Shown piece after piece: positions 8,941-18,722 of a stretch of 64,000 nucleotides of DNA. Position 1 is the first letter of the stretch; the number at the start of each line of letters is the position of its first letter. Below the pieces are notes generated by a model. It worked only from the letters and a program-made list of their open reading frames with translations. It was not told the origin of the DNA and searched no databases. Origin of the DNA: Undibacterium piscinae (lineage in GTDB: Bacteria; Pseudomonadota; Gammaproteobacteria; Burkholderiales; Burkholderiaceae_D). A program made the translations under genes and the position numbers. The stretch lies in contig CP051152.1 of NCBI GenBank assembly GCA_003970805.2, positions 2,852,001 to 2,916,000 on the forward strand, read 5' to 3'.

Positions 8941-10137
8941 ATGAATCGACGTGAACTACTCAAGGCTGCAGCCGCACTCAGTGCCAGCACGCTTAGCAGC
9001 CGTTTGTTGGCCGCGCCTGCAACCCAGAATAAGTTGTTGATGGTGTTTTTACGCGGCGCTTACGATGCCAGCAATCTATTAATCCCGACCTCAAGTAATT
9101 TTTACTATGAGGCCAGACCAAATATCGCCATCGCCAAACCGAGTGAGTCGCTAGACAGTGCCTTATTACTGGATGCCGATTGGGGCCTGCATCCAGCCCT
9201 GCGTACCAGCATCTACCCGATGTTCCAAAAAGGCGAGGCGGCGTTTATCCCGTTTGCCGGCACCGATGATGTATCGCGCAGCCATTTTGAAACTCAAGAC
9301 AGCATAGAGTTGGGGCAGCCACTCAATACTACCCGCAACTTACATTCGGGATTTTTAAACCGGCTGGCAGCGCAACTCAATGGTGCGGCAGCGATGTCAT
9401 TCACCGATCAATTACCTTTGATTATGCAAGGCAGTCAGCAGATTGCTAATGCGGGCTTGCGAGTAAAAGGTAAAAATTCTATGGATGCGCGGCAAAGCGC
9501 CATCATCAGCGCTATGTATGGGCAAACAGGGCTGGCACAACAAGTGAGCGAGGGATTTGCGGTGCGTGATGAGGTAATGCGCAGCCAGCAGCAAGCCGAG
9601 CAAAATGAAATGATGCAGGCAGACCGGAATGCGCTCTCGACCAAGGGCTTTGAGTTGGAAGCACGACGGGTCGCCAAATTGATGCGCGATAAGTATGCGC
9701 TGGGCTTTATCGATGTCGGCGGTTGGGATACCCATGTCAATCAGGGCGGAGCAAGCGGGGCGCTGGCGAATAAGTTTGAAGAACTTGGCCGTGGTCTGGC
9801 CGCTTATCAGCAAGAAATGGGGACGAGCTGGCGCAATACCACGGTGGTGGTAATCAGTGAATTTGGCCGCACCTTTCGCGAAAATGGCAAGCGCGGCACC
9901 GACCACGGGCATGGTAGCGTGTACTGGGTGCTGGGTGGCGGCATCAAGGGCGGCCGCATCGTCGGTGAGCAAGTCAGGCTAGAGCCGGGCAAGCTCTTTC
10001 AAAACCGCGATTACCCGGTCTTGAACGAATATCGCGCCGTGCTGGGCGGTCTGTTTTCCGGGATTTTCGGTTTGAATGAAAAACAATTACAAGAAATTTT
10101 TGTAGGGGTGAAAGCGCGTGATTTCGGCTTGATTTAA
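8941..10137 (+). CDS. DUF1501 family protein, Tat-type export
   Basis: The product has 398 residues. MNRRELLKAAAALSASTL is a Tat-like signal with the RRELLK motif. The body shows the DUF1501 (sulfatase/alkaline-phosphatase-like fold) hallmarks: LLMVFLRGAYDASNLLIP, GWDTHVNQGGA, VVVISEFGRTFREN and GTDHGHGSVYWVLGG. It is the partner of the preceding DUF1800 lipoprotein; both are predicted to be outside the inner membrane. The biochemical activity is unknown. ATG 8941 follows a weak upstream region, because a transposed repeat ends only 24 bases before it, so coupling to the upstream gene may be altered. Confidence 0.9.
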   Translation: MNRRELLKAAAALSASTLSSRLLAAPATQNKLLMVFLRGAYDASNLLIPTSSNFYYEARPNIAIAKPSESLDSALLLDADWGLHPALRTSIYPMFQKGEAAFIPFAGTDDVSRSHFETQDSIELGQPLNTTRNLHSGFLNRLAAQLNGAAAMSFTDQLPLIMQGSQQIANAGLRVKGKNSMDARQSAIISAMYGQTGLAQQVSEGFAVRDEVMRSQQQAEQNEMMQADRNALSTKGFELEARRVAKLMRDKYALGFIDVGGWDTHVNQGGASGALANKFEELGRGLAAYQQEMGTSWRNTTVVVISEFGRTFRENGKRGTDHGHGSVYWVLGGGIKGGRIVGEQVRLEPGKLFQNRDYPVLNEYRAVLGGLFSGIFGLNEKQLQEIFVGVKARDFGLI

Positions 10138-10278
10138 GAGCCAGGATGAAGTTTTTAAGTAGGGAAGAAGTGCAGCTGAAAATTTTCTTATTTAGCCACA
10201 TAGCGCTTGCGACAAAAAACTAGGCAATTCGACAAAATCATGGAATGATCGGGCACCGCAAATTTTCTGTGAGTCGCC

Positions 10279-11754
10279 ATGCTGAAACGAATTTTTCTAT
10301 TTGTAGTGATGTTGTTGCTGATCCTGGTGGCTGTGCTGGGCTTTAATACGCTACGCCACACATCGAAACAAATTGCGGTGACGCCGCCCGTGGTGCTGAG
10401 TTTGGATCAGGATGCAGTGGCGCAGCGTTTGGCTACAGCGCTACGTTTTCAAACGATTTCGCATCAGGGCCAGCCCGATGCGGCCATCGCAGAATTCAAA
10501 AAAATGCATGCGCATATGCAGCAGGCTTTTCCCTTAATCCACAGCAAACTTAAACGCGAAACTGTGGGCGCGGCAAGTTTGCTGTACACCTGGCAAGGCA
10601 GTGATTCCAAGGCCAAGCCCTTACTCTTAATGGCGCATCAGGATGTGGTGCCTATCGCCGTAGCGACCGAAGCAAACTGGCAACAGCCGCCGTTTGATGG
10701 CGTCATCAAAGACGGCTATATCTGGGGTCGTGGCTCCTGGGATGATAAGGGTAATTTATTCGCGATCATGGAAGCAGTAGAAACGCTGCTGGCAAGCGGC
10801 TTTCAACCGCGTCAGACCATCTATCTGGGCTTCGGTCATGATGAAGAAGTGGGCGGCCTGCAAGGTGGACAGGCCATCGCTGCGCTATTGCAGTCGCGTG
10901 CGATCCAGCTCGACTACGTGCTGGACGAGGGTTTGCTGATTACCGAAGGCATACTCAAAGGCCTGGACCAATCAGCCGCTCTGATCGGTATCGCGGAAAA
11001 AGGCTATGCAACGCTAGAGCTGAGTCTGGATGCCACGCCTGGACACTCTTCCATGCCGCCGCAAAAGACCGCGATAGGCATGATGAGTCTGGCTTTGGCG
11101 CGGCTAGAGGAACAGCAATTTCCGGCCCAGATACAGGGTGTTGCACTTGATATGTTTGAGACTATCGCGCCTGAGATGAATGGTGTGAACCGGATCTTGC
11201 TGTCGAATCTATGGCTATTTCGGCCTCTGGTGCAGCGTGAGTTAGTTAAAGGCGGCAGCACCAACGCGATGCTGCGCACCACCACCGCACTGACCGTGGT
11301 ACATGCAGGCAATAAAGATAATGTCTTACCCGGACATATCGAAGCGAGCGTGAATTTCCGCACTTTGCCGGGCGATACCCAGGCCACGGTGCTACAGCAT
11401 GTGAAACAGGTGGTGGCAAATGAGGCGATTAAGCTCAAGACCGCAGCGGGGAATTCCGAACCATCACGCGTCTCGCCTATCGATAGCGCCGCCTATCGCC
11501 GGCTCAATACCACGATACGCGAAGTATTTGCCAATACCATCGTGGCGCCTGGGCTAATGTTAGGTGCCACCGATTCGCGCTATTTTGATGGTTTGAGTGA
11601 AAATATCTTCAAATTCTCTCCGGTGCGCGCCAGCGCAGACGATTTACCACGCTTTCATGGTACAAATGAAAGAATATCTGTTAAGAACTACGCAGAGATG
11701 ATAAGGTTTTATCACCAGTTACTGACGAACGGTAATCGGGTCGCTGCTCAGTGA
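10279..11754 (+). CDS. M20 family metallopeptidase, membrane-anchored
   Basis: The product has 491 residues. It starts with a single N-terminal membrane segment (IFLFVVMLLLILVAVLGF), followed by the M20 dizinc fold. Visible motifs: LLMAHQDVVP (His120), WGRGSWDDKGN with the bridging Asp, and GHDEEVGGLQGG (Glu189 catalytic, Glu190 metal). A dimerisation domain follows (about 230 to 380), and the last zinc His is probably in RFHGTNERIS. The length and the N-terminal anchor resemble carboxypeptidase S/PM20D1-type enzymes, which cleave or form N-acyl amino acids and dipeptides. The substrate is not known. Confidence 0.9.
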   Translation: MLKRIFLFVVMLLLILVAVLGFNTLRHTSKQIAVTPPVVLSLDQDAVAQRLATALRFQTISHQGQPDAAIAEFKKMHAHMQQAFPLIHSKLKRETVGAASLLYTWQGSDSKAKPLLLMAHQDVVPIAVATEANWQQPPFDGVIKDGYIWGRGSWDDKGNLFAIMEAVETLLASGFQPRQTIYLGFGHDEEVGGLQGGQAIAALLQSRAIQLDYVLDEGLLITEGILKGLDQSAALIGIAEKGYATLELSLDATPGHSSMPPQKTAIGMMSLALARLEEQQFPAQIQGVALDMFETIAPEMNGVNRILLSNLWLFRPLVQRELVKGGSTNAMLRTTTALTVVHAGNKDNVLPGHIEASVNFRTLPGDTQATVLQHVKQVVANEAIKLKTAAGNSEPSRVSPIDSAAYRRLNTTIREVFANTIVAPGLMLGATDSRYFDGLSENIFKFSPVRASADDLPRFHGTNERISVKNYAEMIRFYHQLLTNGNRVAAQ

Positions 11755-11813
11755 GGCGACAGGCAAGATCAACGATGATTGTCTAATTTTATTCCGTAAA
11801 CAGAGGAGCATGC

Positions 11814-12062
11814 ATGATGAAAAAAGCTATTTTGGCAAGCAGTCTGATGCTGTTATCCGCCACCAGTTGGGCTGCAACGACGTCCTGTGAGGATTTAAAA
11901 ACGAAAATTGAGACGAAACTGGCAGGCAAGGGCGTCAGCAATTACAGTTTGGAAGTCGCACCCAAAGGCACAGAAACCAAAGAGCGCGTGGTCGGCAATT
12001 GCGACGGCGGAAAAAACATCATCATTTATCACAAGACTGCCGCGAAAAAAGCTGCAGCCTGA
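11814..12062 (+). CDS. DUF1161 periplasmic protein
   Basis: The product has 82 residues. A signal peptide ends at SWAATTSCEDLK. The mature part has the DUF1161 pattern: CEDLKTKIETKLAGKGVSNYSLEV, then RVVGNCDGGKNIIIYHK, with two cysteines that could form a disulphide. Strong Shine-Dalgarno AGAGGAG precedes ATG 11814 (a second ATG follows directly). Small DUF1161 proteins of enterobacteria are stress-induced in some species; the role is unknown. Confidence 0.88.
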   Translation: MMKKAILASSLMLLSATSWAATTSCEDLKTKIETKLAGKGVSNYSLEVAPKGTETKERVVGNCDGGKNIIIYHKTAAKKAAA

Positions 12063-12165
12063 GGGTACGACGAGAGGCTGGCAAACGCTGGTTTCTCGGT
12101 TTTCTAAGTCGCAGTATTAAAGTGGCGATTGCGGCCTATTTTAGCTACGCTTACTACGAAATATC

Positions 12166-12530
12166 TTATCCTTTAGCCGCCTGCGCCCGCACAGCGTTTT
12201 TTACCAGCGGCGTCCAACCCAAGAGTACTCCCTTGATTCCTAGCGCCTGAGCCCATTTCCATAAATCGAAGTGATCTGTGTGGCGAATAATTCTGCCGTT
12301 TCTGAACACAAAGCTTGCTTGGATATCGTTGACCACGATGCTTCCGGTTTGGAAAACGTATACGTGGCGATCCAGTGCGCCTGGCCTTTTTTTTCGTCCG
12401 CCGCCGTCAAACACCAGCGAGAAATCTTGCGCTTTGCCATATCGGCCGCCTCATTACCCTGGACGTCGTCGGCGTAACAGAGCGCCAGGCAATCTATGTT
12501 AAGCGGTGTGCTGGCGGCACTCGGTGCCGG
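12166..12530 (-). pseudogene. NTF2/SnoaL-like protein, degraded
   Basis: The C-terminal half reads clearly as an NTF2-like (ketosteroid-isomerase fold) protein: SIVVNDIQASFVFRNGRIIRHTDHFDLWKW and LLGWTPLVKNAVRAQA. Upstream pieces (QDFSLVFDGGG, then GQAHWIATYTFSK) lie in alternating frames. The shifts fall in the A8 run at about 12387-12394 and at the short T-run 12348-12350. A few residues are also missing around YADDVQ-GNEAAD, and the N-terminus is absent because the divergent EamA gene begins at 12496. The gene is degraded, although two of the shifts are in homopolymers and could be base-call errors. Confidence 0.75.
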
Positions 12531-13440
12531 CTTGCTGTGGGGTCTGGTGTTCGTCACCCCTTTGCTGTTGCCCGATTATCCCGGCACCATGCTGTCATTT
12601 GGCCGCTATCTGGCATTTGGCCTGATCGCCCTGATTCCTGCCTGGTTTGATCGCCGTCGGATGACGGGTTTGCGGCGCCAGGACTGGATCGCTGCGCTTA
12701 AGCTGGCACTGGTCGGTAATGTCATTTATTACGCTACCCTGGCCAGTGCGATTCAACTGGCCGACGCACCGCTGCCTACCATGCTGATCGGTACCTTGCC
12801 GGTGGTCATCGCGATTTGCTCGAATTGGTCGCCGCATGATTCGTCCGAGCGTATTGCCTGGAGTAAGCTGATCATGCCTTTATTGATTATTTTTATCGGG
12901 CTGATGCTGGTCAATGCCGCCGAGTTGCGCCATCTGGATGGCAAACGCAGTCTGGCTGATTACGGGCGTGGCGCTTTACTGGCTCTGGTCGCGGTGGCAG
13001 CCTGGACCTGGTATCCGATCATGAACAGCCGCTACATGAAGGTGTATACCCATATCAGTTCCACCACCTGGGCCACCGCCCAAGGGCTGGCTACCTTGCC
13101 GCTGGCCTTGAGCGGAATGGCATTGTCCTGGATATTTCCCGCTATCGCCGGCGGCGACAGTTACGCTTTCCCTTTCGGTCCGCAGCCGGAAAAATTTATC
13201 CTCGTGATGCTGGCACTGGGTTTGCTGGCGTCCTGGATGGGTACGCTGCTATGGAATCACGCCAGTCAAAAGTTGCCGACTAGCCTGGCCGGCCAATTGA
13301 TCGTATTTGAAACACTGGCCGCCTTGTTGTACACGTTTATTTATCGCGGCAGTTTTCCCGGTCCGCAAATACTGGCCGGGATAATCTTGCTATGCGCCGG
13401 AGTTACGCTGGCGGTGCGGGCATTTAGGCCAGCTAAGTAA
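12496..13440 (+). CDS. DMT/EamA family transporter
   Basis: The product has 314 residues and about ten hydrophobic segments, in two EamA repeats (about 5 to 140 and 155 to 310). Typical features are the small-residue-rich first helix (LAALGAGLLWGLVFV) and the last helix pair (LAGIILLCAGVTLAVRAF). Members of the drug/metabolite superfamily export amino acids or other small metabolites; the substrate is not evident. The gene overlaps the divergent NTF2-like pseudogene at its start and overlaps the convergent histidine kinase gene by 8 bp at its end. Confidence 0.88.
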   Translation: MLSGVLAALGAGLLWGLVFVTPLLLPDYPGTMLSFGRYLAFGLIALIPAWFDRRRMTGLRRQDWIAALKLALVGNVIYYATLASAIQLADAPLPTMLIGTLPVVIAICSNWSPHDSSERIAWSKLIMPLLIIFIGLMLVNAAELRHLDGKRSLADYGRGALLALVAVAAWTWYPIMNSRYMKVYTHISSTTWATAQGLATLPLALSGMALSWIFPAIAGGDSYAFPFGPQPEKFILVMLALGLLASWMGTLLWNHASQKLPTSLAGQLIVFETLAALLYTFIYRGSFPGPQILAGIILLCAGVTLAVRAFRPAK

Positions 13441-15763
13441 CGATGGCCGGCAGCGTGAACCAAAAGGTAGTTCCCTGCCCCACGACGGTGGAATAGCCAA
13501 TTTCTCCGGCCATTTTTTCTATCAGTTTTTTACTGATGTTTAAACCCAGTCCGGTGCTGCCCTGCTGTCTGGTGTTGGCGCTATCGGCTTGGGCGAAGGC
13601 TTCGAAAATGCGCGCTTGAAATTCCGGTGGTATGCCCTCGCCACGGTCTTCCACTTCCAGTCGCAGCATACGGCCTGCCGGCAGGATGCGGATATCCACC
13701 ACGCCGTCCGGCCTGGAGAATTTGGCGGCGTTCGAAAGTAGATTCGCCATGACCTGCATCAGCCTATCCGCATCACCGCTCACCATGCAAGGCTGGGGCG
13801 GCGGCGCCAACGCGTAACTGACGCGATACGTCGCTGCATAGGCGCTATTGGCCTCGATCGCTTGCGCTACCAGCTCGCTTAAGCTGAGCGTATCGGTATG
13901 CATAGTCATTTGGCCTGACAGCAGCTTATCCATATCCAGAATGTCATTGACCAGGGTAATCAGGCGCTGGCTATTTTTGTTGGCGACTTTGACCAGATCT
14001 AGCGCCTTGGCCGGCAGCGCACCGAGTACGCCGGCTTCCAGCAAACCGAGCGAACCGCGGATCGAAGTCAGCGGCGTGCGTAACTCGTGACTGACGGTAG
14101 AGATGAATTCCGACTTGATTTTTTCCATTTGCTTGCGCTGTGAGATGTCGGTGTGGGTGCCGACCATGCGCAAAGGCTGGCCATTGGTATCGCGCTGTAC
14201 CACCATGCCGCGGTCGAGTATCCAGAGATAGCTGCCGTCCTTGCACAGAACTCTATGTTCATTGGAAAAACTATGTGTTTCCCCGGATAAATTGGCTTGT
14301 ACGTCGGCCATCACATTGGGCATGTCGTCCGGATGTACCCTGCTGGACCATTCAGTGAGCGCGTTGCCGATTTCAGATTCCTGGTAGCCCAGCATTTCTT
14401 TCCAGCGCTTGGAAAGCAGCACGGTGCTGTTGCTGACATTCCAGTCCCACACGCCGTCACCGCTGCCTTCGAATGCGAAGCTCCAGCGCTCTTCGCTGAT
14501 GCGCAGGGAGGCGAGAGCTTGTTCCATCTCGTGTTCCAGACGTTTCAGCTGGGTAATGTCGGTGCCGACGCCACAGGTGCCGATGACGTTGCCATCGTCG
14601 TTAAATAACGGCGAGCGTATTACCAGATACGTGTGTTCACCATCGTCCTGCATCACGAGATTTTCGGTGCGTAATACCAGTTTTCCATCAATCAGCGCAC
14701 GCTCGCTTTCCTGCACATTCTTAGCCAGGTCGGGCGGCAGAACCTCGGCATAACTCTTGCCTTTGATCTCTTCGTTGCGGCAGCGAAATACCGTTTCATA
14801 TTCCTTATTCACATACAGGTAACGGCCTTGCACATCGCGTACGTGCACATACGAGGCGGTGCTATCCATGACGCTGTTAAACAGTCGATTGCTGTCCCGC
14901 AAACGCTGTTGCGCCTGCTTGCGCTCGGAGATTTCCCGCACGATCACATTGAAGCAGGGTTGGCGATCTATCAGCATTTCACTGATGCGCAATTCCAGCG
15001 CGATCGCCGCGCCATCGCTGCGTTTGCCGGTCATTTCGCGCCCGTTGATTTGCGCTTTGGCGGCCGCTATGCCGCCCGGGTATGCGTGCGATGTTTCAAT
15101 CAGCATTTCTAGCTGATTTCCTATCAGTTCATCCGGGTGGTAGCCAAACATGCGCACCGCCGCAGGGTTGGCGGTCTTGATCGCGAAGTTGCCGTCTATG
15201 GTGAGTACGGCGTCTTCTATGTGTTCGAGGAGGATGTTGTTGAGGCGCGCATCGCAATCCTTGGCTTGCTGTAGCGCGTAACTGGCGCCAAGCTCTGCCT
15301 CGGCCCAGCATGCCAGATCCTGTAGCCCTAGCAATTCGACTTCGGATAAGTGACGCGGGATGCGGTCAATCAGACATAAGGTGCCGAGCCGGTAGCCGTT
15401 TGGTCCGTGCAGGGGTAAACCGCAATAAAAGCGGATATGCGGTGCACCTGTCACCAGCGGGTTATCCATGAAGCGCACATCAGTCGCCGCATCCTCTATC
15501 ATGAACACCTGATCGGACAGGATAGCGTGGCCGCAAAAGGAGATATTCCTGCCGGTTTCGCTGGCATCCAGACCTTGTTTAGACTTAAACCACTGACGTT
15601 CCTGGTCGATCAGTGAAATCAGCGCTATCGGCACTGAGTACATGCGTTGCGCAGTGCGCGTGATACGGTCAAAGCGCTCTTCGGCAGGCGTGTCTAGCAC
15701 ACCGAGCGCGCAAAGCTCCGCTTGCCTTTGGATTTCATTGCTTGGGGTGGCGGGTGTCTGCAT
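13433..15763 (-). CDS. GAF/PAS sensor histidine kinase
   Basis: The product has 776 residues and no membrane segments. The domains in order are: GAF (about 10 to 170, with SFCGHAIL and FYCGLPLHGPNGYRLGTLC), three PAS/PAC modules (about 180 to 300, 305 to 420 and 430 to 545), a HisKA domain with the phospho-acceptor His559 (STVSHELRTPLTSIRGSL), and an HATPase domain with N, G1 and G2 boxes (MANLLSNAAKFS, VEDRGEGIPPE, STGLGLNISKK). I chose ATG 15763, as the extra 21 codons upstream begin with a non-ATG codon and lack similarity. There is no receiver domain and no response regulator next to it, so it is an orphan cytosolic kinase, possibly light or redox responsive. The signal is not known. Confidence 0.92.
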   Translation of the reverse strand: MQTPATPSNEIQRQAELCALGVLDTPAEERFDRITRTAQRMYSVPIALISLIDQERQWFKSKQGLDASETGRNISFCGHAILSDQVFMIEDAATDVRFMDNPLVTGAPHIRFYCGLPLHGPNGYRLGTLCLIDRIPRHLSEVELLGLQDLACWAEAELGASYALQQAKDCDARLNNILLEHIEDAVLTIDGNFAIKTANPAAVRMFGYHPDELIGNQLEMLIETSHAYPGGIAAAKAQINGREMTGKRSDGAAIALELRISEMLIDRQPCFNVIVREISERKQAQQRLRDSNRLFNSVMDSTASYVHVRDVQGRYLYVNKEYETVFRCRNEEIKGKSYAEVLPPDLAKNVQESERALIDGKLVLRTENLVMQDDGEHTYLVIRSPLFNDDGNVIGTCGVGTDITQLKRLEHEMEQALASLRISEERWSFAFEGSGDGVWDWNVSNSTVLLSKRWKEMLGYQESEIGNALTEWSSRVHPDDMPNVMADVQANLSGETHSFSNEHRVLCKDGSYLWILDRGMVVQRDTNGQPLRMVGTHTDISQRKQMEKIKSEFISTVSHELRTPLTSIRGSLGLLEAGVLGALPAKALDLVKVANKNSQRLITLVNDILDMDKLLSGQMTMHTDTLSLSELVAQAIEANSAYAATYRVSYALAPPPQPCMVSGDADRLMQVMANLLSNAAKFSRPDGVVDIRILPAGRMLRLEVEDRGEGIPPEFQARIFEAFAQADSANTRQQGSTGLGLNISKKLIEKMAGEIGYSTVVGQGTTFWFTLPAIVT

Positions 15764-15977
15764 GTGTTTTCCGGAGATCCATCTGCGCGAGATACCTACA
15801 TTAACGGTGATTAAGCCGAGCTGCAACTCAAATTGAGAAATACTTTAGGCTGGCACCGGGTTTGCCGTTGCATGTTTGCAATATAGCAAAAACAGTGGTT
15901 TTGATGGGTTTTTCTGCTTTTCCCGATAGCCTGGTCTGGTTGGGTTGCAATTACCTATCCGGGCACCGAGTCATCAA

Positions 15978-16772
15978 CTACATCTGTTGGAAAAGATGGC
16001 TATGGTTGCGACTTACTTCGAGTTTTTCCGGGTGGAGTTTTAGCTGCACTAACTGGCGCCCGCGGAAATCGCGCGTCACTTCCGATATTGCGTCTACCCG
16101 GACCAGGGTAGAACGGTGAATCCGCCAAAATTCATCGGGATCGAGTTCATCCTCAAGTTCCTTGAGGGTTTTGCGTATCAGATATTCCGCTTGCCCGGTC
16201 TGTACCCGCGTGTATTTGTCATCGGCACGAAAGAACAGCACCTCTTTGGTGCTGACCATGCGCAGAATGCTACCTACACTGGCTTGTATCCAGCGTAGGT
16301 AATCGCGGTTGCCAGCTTGGCTGTGCTGCATGATTTGCCTGAGCATGTGCTCAACCTGGTCTGCTTTTGTGGGCTCCGGTGCCTGTTTGCCGGACTTGAG
16401 CAGCCTTTGCTGCAGGCGCAGGCAGGTAGTGGTAAGGCGTTCCGTATCGACTGGTTTGAGCAGGTAATCTATGGCCCCTTGCTCAAAGGCCTCGATCGCG
16501 TATTGGTCATAGGCGGTCACAAAGACGATCTGTGCCTGCCGGGATAATTGACGTGCAGCCTCGATGCCGCTTTTACCCGGCATGCGTATATCAAGAAAAA
16601 TCACATCGGGATGATGGATTTGCGCCTGTTCGATAGCGCTCTGACCATTGCCGGCTTCGGCAACGACATGCAACTCTGGCCATACTTCCTGTAATCTGGC
16701 TTTAAGTTGCTCGCGCATTGGCGCTTCGTCGTCGGCGATGATGGCGCTCAGTGTATTTAAGGACTCGGGCAT
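15978..16772 (-). CDS. LytTR-family response regulator
   Basis: The product has 264 residues. The receiver domain (about 8 to 125) carries ADDEAP, the phosphorylatable Asp in VIFLDIRMPG, VTAYDQYAIEAFEQGA and the LLKPVD lysine. The C-terminal LytTR DNA-binding domain (about 155 to 262) includes FWRIHRSTLVRVDAI and LEVSRNHSHLFQQM. It lies 14 bases downstream of the LytS-like kinase, so the two are one operon. I chose ATG 16772, with AGAAAGTAAG upstream; a longer form would overlap the kinase. Regulators of this type control exported enzymes, fimbriae or quorum responses; the target is unknown. Confidence 0.93.
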   Translation of the reverse strand: MPESLNTLSAIIADDEAPMREQLKARLQEVWPELHVVAEAGNGQSAIEQAQIHHPDVIFLDIRMPGKSGIEAARQLSRQAQIVFVTAYDQYAIEAFEQGAIDYLLKPVDTERLTTTCLRLQQRLLKSGKQAPEPTKADQVEHMLRQIMQHSQAGNRDYLRWIQASVGSILRMVSTKEVLFFRADDKYTRVQTGQAEYLIRKTLKELEDELDPDEFWRIHRSTLVRVDAISEVTRDFRGRQLVQLKLHPEKLEVSRNHSHLFQQM

Positions 16773-16786
16773 GCTGAACTTACTTT

Positions 16787-17665
16787 CTATTGTTCGCAAG
16801 GGATGCGTATGCTGACACGGCTACCGCCATCGTGAGGCACTTCCACGATTAATTGGGCGTTTGATCCGTACAGCATATTGAGTCGTTCGCGAATATTTGA
16901 CAAGCCTATCCCTTCATTCGTATGTAAATCAAAGCCAACGCCGTTATCGCTGACTTCCACTTGTAGGTCCTGACCGACCCGCATCCCCCGAATCTGGATA
17001 TGACCGCCTTCGATTTTTGGTTCCAGCCCGTGCTTGATGGAATTTTCGACTAAAGTCTGCAACATCATGGACGGGAAGGCAAGCTCAGCGAGCTCGGCAG
17101 CGACGTCTATACTGACGCCTAGCCGTTCGCCCATACGCGCCTGCATGATGTTCAGATAGGCGCGCGACATCTCGACTTGCTGGCCCAGCTTGCTGCCGCC
17201 TTTTTCGCGTATCTGTGGCAAGGCTGCACGTAGATATTGAATTAAAGCCGAGTGGATTTTAGCGGCATCAGCGGGATTGGTCTGTATCAGCTGACCGATC
17301 AGCGCTAGGGTATTAAATAGAAAATGCGGTTCTATCTGGGCTTGTAACGTCGCCATTTGCGCTTCTAATAAGCTGCGCTGCAAGGCCTCTACATCGGCGC
17401 GGGTAGTGGCGGCGCTGGCGGCTATTTCGGCCTTGCGTTTACCGCCAGCCAGACTTTTTATGGCGATCGAGCCCCAAAAGAAGAGCGCGCCGAGTGCGCC
17501 AAATCCAGACGGTGCGGTGATGATGAAAACCAGCAGTGAGATCAGGATGAGCTTGAGCCATGAGACTACGGCTAGCCAGTCAAAGAAGCGCCACCAGAAA
17601 ATACGTATGGTCTCGAATACATCGAGGGTAAATGTTAAAACTGGGTTGTTGCGGGGCTGATTCAT
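16787..17665 (-). CDS. LytS/YehU-type sensor histidine kinase
   Basis: The product has 292 residues. Two or three N-terminal hydrophobic segments (about 20 to 75, including LILISLLVFIITAPSGFG) are followed by a cytoplasmic linker, the His_kinase domain with the phospho-acceptor in QIEPHFLFNTLALIGQLI, and an HATPase domain (LVENSIKHGLEPK, VSDNGVGFDLHTNEGIGL). The compact size and the missing large sensor domain suit the short AlgZ/YehU-like kinases of Betaproteobacteria. It is the first gene of an operon with the LytTR regulator. Confidence 0.92.
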   Translation of the reverse strand: MNQPRNNPVLTFTLDVFETIRIFWWRFFDWLAVVSWLKLILISLLVFIITAPSGFGALGALFFWGSIAIKSLAGGKRKAEIAASAATTRADVEALQRSLLEAQMATLQAQIEPHFLFNTLALIGQLIQTNPADAAKIHSALIQYLRAALPQIREKGGSKLGQQVEMSRAYLNIMQARMGERLGVSIDVAAELAELAFPSMMLQTLVENSIKHGLEPKIEGGHIQIRGMRVGQDLQVEVSDNGVGFDLHTNEGIGLSNIRERLNMLYGSNAQLIVEVPHDGGSRVSIRIPCEQ

Positions 17666-17732
17666 GGTAGTGCTCCGGTTCTATTTTTTCATGCAAGCGT
17701 GAATATGCTGAGCGTTCTGAATTCGTAGCAGA

Positions 17733-17996
17733 CTAGCGTCCTTGCTTAGTGTCTGATGCCGTTTTCGTCGCAGTTCCTATGCTCAATACCAATAGTTTAC
17801 ATGCCAGAAATCCTATAAATAATATCAGGATGAATGGCATGATGCTCAGGAGTAAGGCGCATGCCAGACACGCAAGTAACAGCGCCGGTAAGGATAATTG
17901 CATCATGTAGTGAATCAATGCGATTAGCAGTTGCATGATCTGCTGAGTAGATTCACGCAGTATATGGCCGATAAATTGATCATTAGGTTTGTTCAT
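17733..17996 (-). CDS. Small membrane protein, unknown
   Basis: The product has 87 residues (from MNKPNDQFIGHI). Two or three hydrophobic segments fill residues 18 to 75 (LLIALIHYMMQL, LPALLLACLACALLLSIMPFILILFIGFL). I do not recognise a family. The open frame continues upstream to 18335, but that part has low-complexity, non-conserved character and overlaps the divergent gene, so I use the ATG at 17996. It is positioned upstream of the LytS/LytR operon on the same strand. Confidence 0.55.
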   Translation of the reverse strand: MNKPNDQFIGHILRESTQQIMQLLIALIHYMMQLSLPALLLACLACALLLSIMPFILILFIGFLACKLLVLSIGTATKTASDTKQGR

Positions 17997-18162
17997 TTTT
18001 TTCTCGCGATCTGTGTTTGATAGTCGCACTGTATTATTTCGCAGACGAGCTTGCCAGCCTCGGACGACCAAGGGCAAAAGTATGGGCTTGAATGGCCGGG
18101 ATGGCGGATAAGCGGTGCATCTGACCTGCTGATTTTCTGATGACATGCTGGGGTCAGGAGAA

Positions 18163-18711
18163 ATGCCATACAATGGCTTCATCATTATTTTTCTCGCCTT
18201 CCTCCCCGTGCCAACTACTCTTTTCAAATTCGCAGTCATCGCGCTGGTATGGACTTTAACTGCCTGCTCTCCCAAATTCGACTGGCGTGAGGTGCGCGGT
18301 AGCGATGCGCCTTTCTCGGTATTGCTGCCAGCCAAGCCAGCGTCTTTTTCACGCGAGATGGAACTCGATGGCGTTAAAGTGAATCTGCATATGACAGCAG
18401 CCGACGCTGATGGCCTCAGTTTTGCCGTCGCTTACGCAAAACTCGATGATGCCGGCAAAAGTGCCGGCGTATTGGCCGCGATGAAGGCGGGGATGCTGAA
18501 AAATATCCAGGCAAATGCCAGCAAGGAGCTTAACCAGTCCGGCACCGATATCGAAGCCAGCGGTAACCGGCAGGATGGCCAGCCGGTCAAGCTGGTCGGC
18601 CGCTTTGTCGCGCGCGGTGCCTGGGTTTATCAGATTGTGGTGATAGGACGCGATAAGGCTCTGACCCCGGAAGTGGTCGATACCTTTCTGACTTCATTTA
18701 AAACTAACTAG
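18163..18711 (+). CDS. Putative lipoprotein, unknown
   Basis: The product has 182 residues. A long N-terminal hydrophobic part ends in a lipobox (ALVWTLTAC), then SPKFDWREVRGSDAPFSVLLPAKPASFSREM. The mature part is soluble, with a mixed alpha/beta pattern (VNLHMTAADADGLSFAVAYAKL; GRFVARGAWVYQIVVIGRD). I recognise no named domain. Several starts are possible: 18145, 18163 (AGGAG two bases before it, which is very close) and a GTG at 18208 directly before the signal peptide core. The MFS gene starts 12 bases after the stop, so they are probably cotranscribed. Confidence 0.75.
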   Translation: MPYNGFIIIFLAFLPVPTTLFKFAVIALVWTLTACSPKFDWREVRGSDAPFSVLLPAKPASFSREMELDGVKVNLHMTAADADGLSFAVAYAKLDDAGKSAGVLAAMKAGMLKNIQANASKELNQSGTDIEASGNRQDGQPVKLVGRFVARGAWVYQIVVIGRDKALTPEVVDTFLTSFKTN

Positions 18712-18722
18712 TCAGGCCGCGG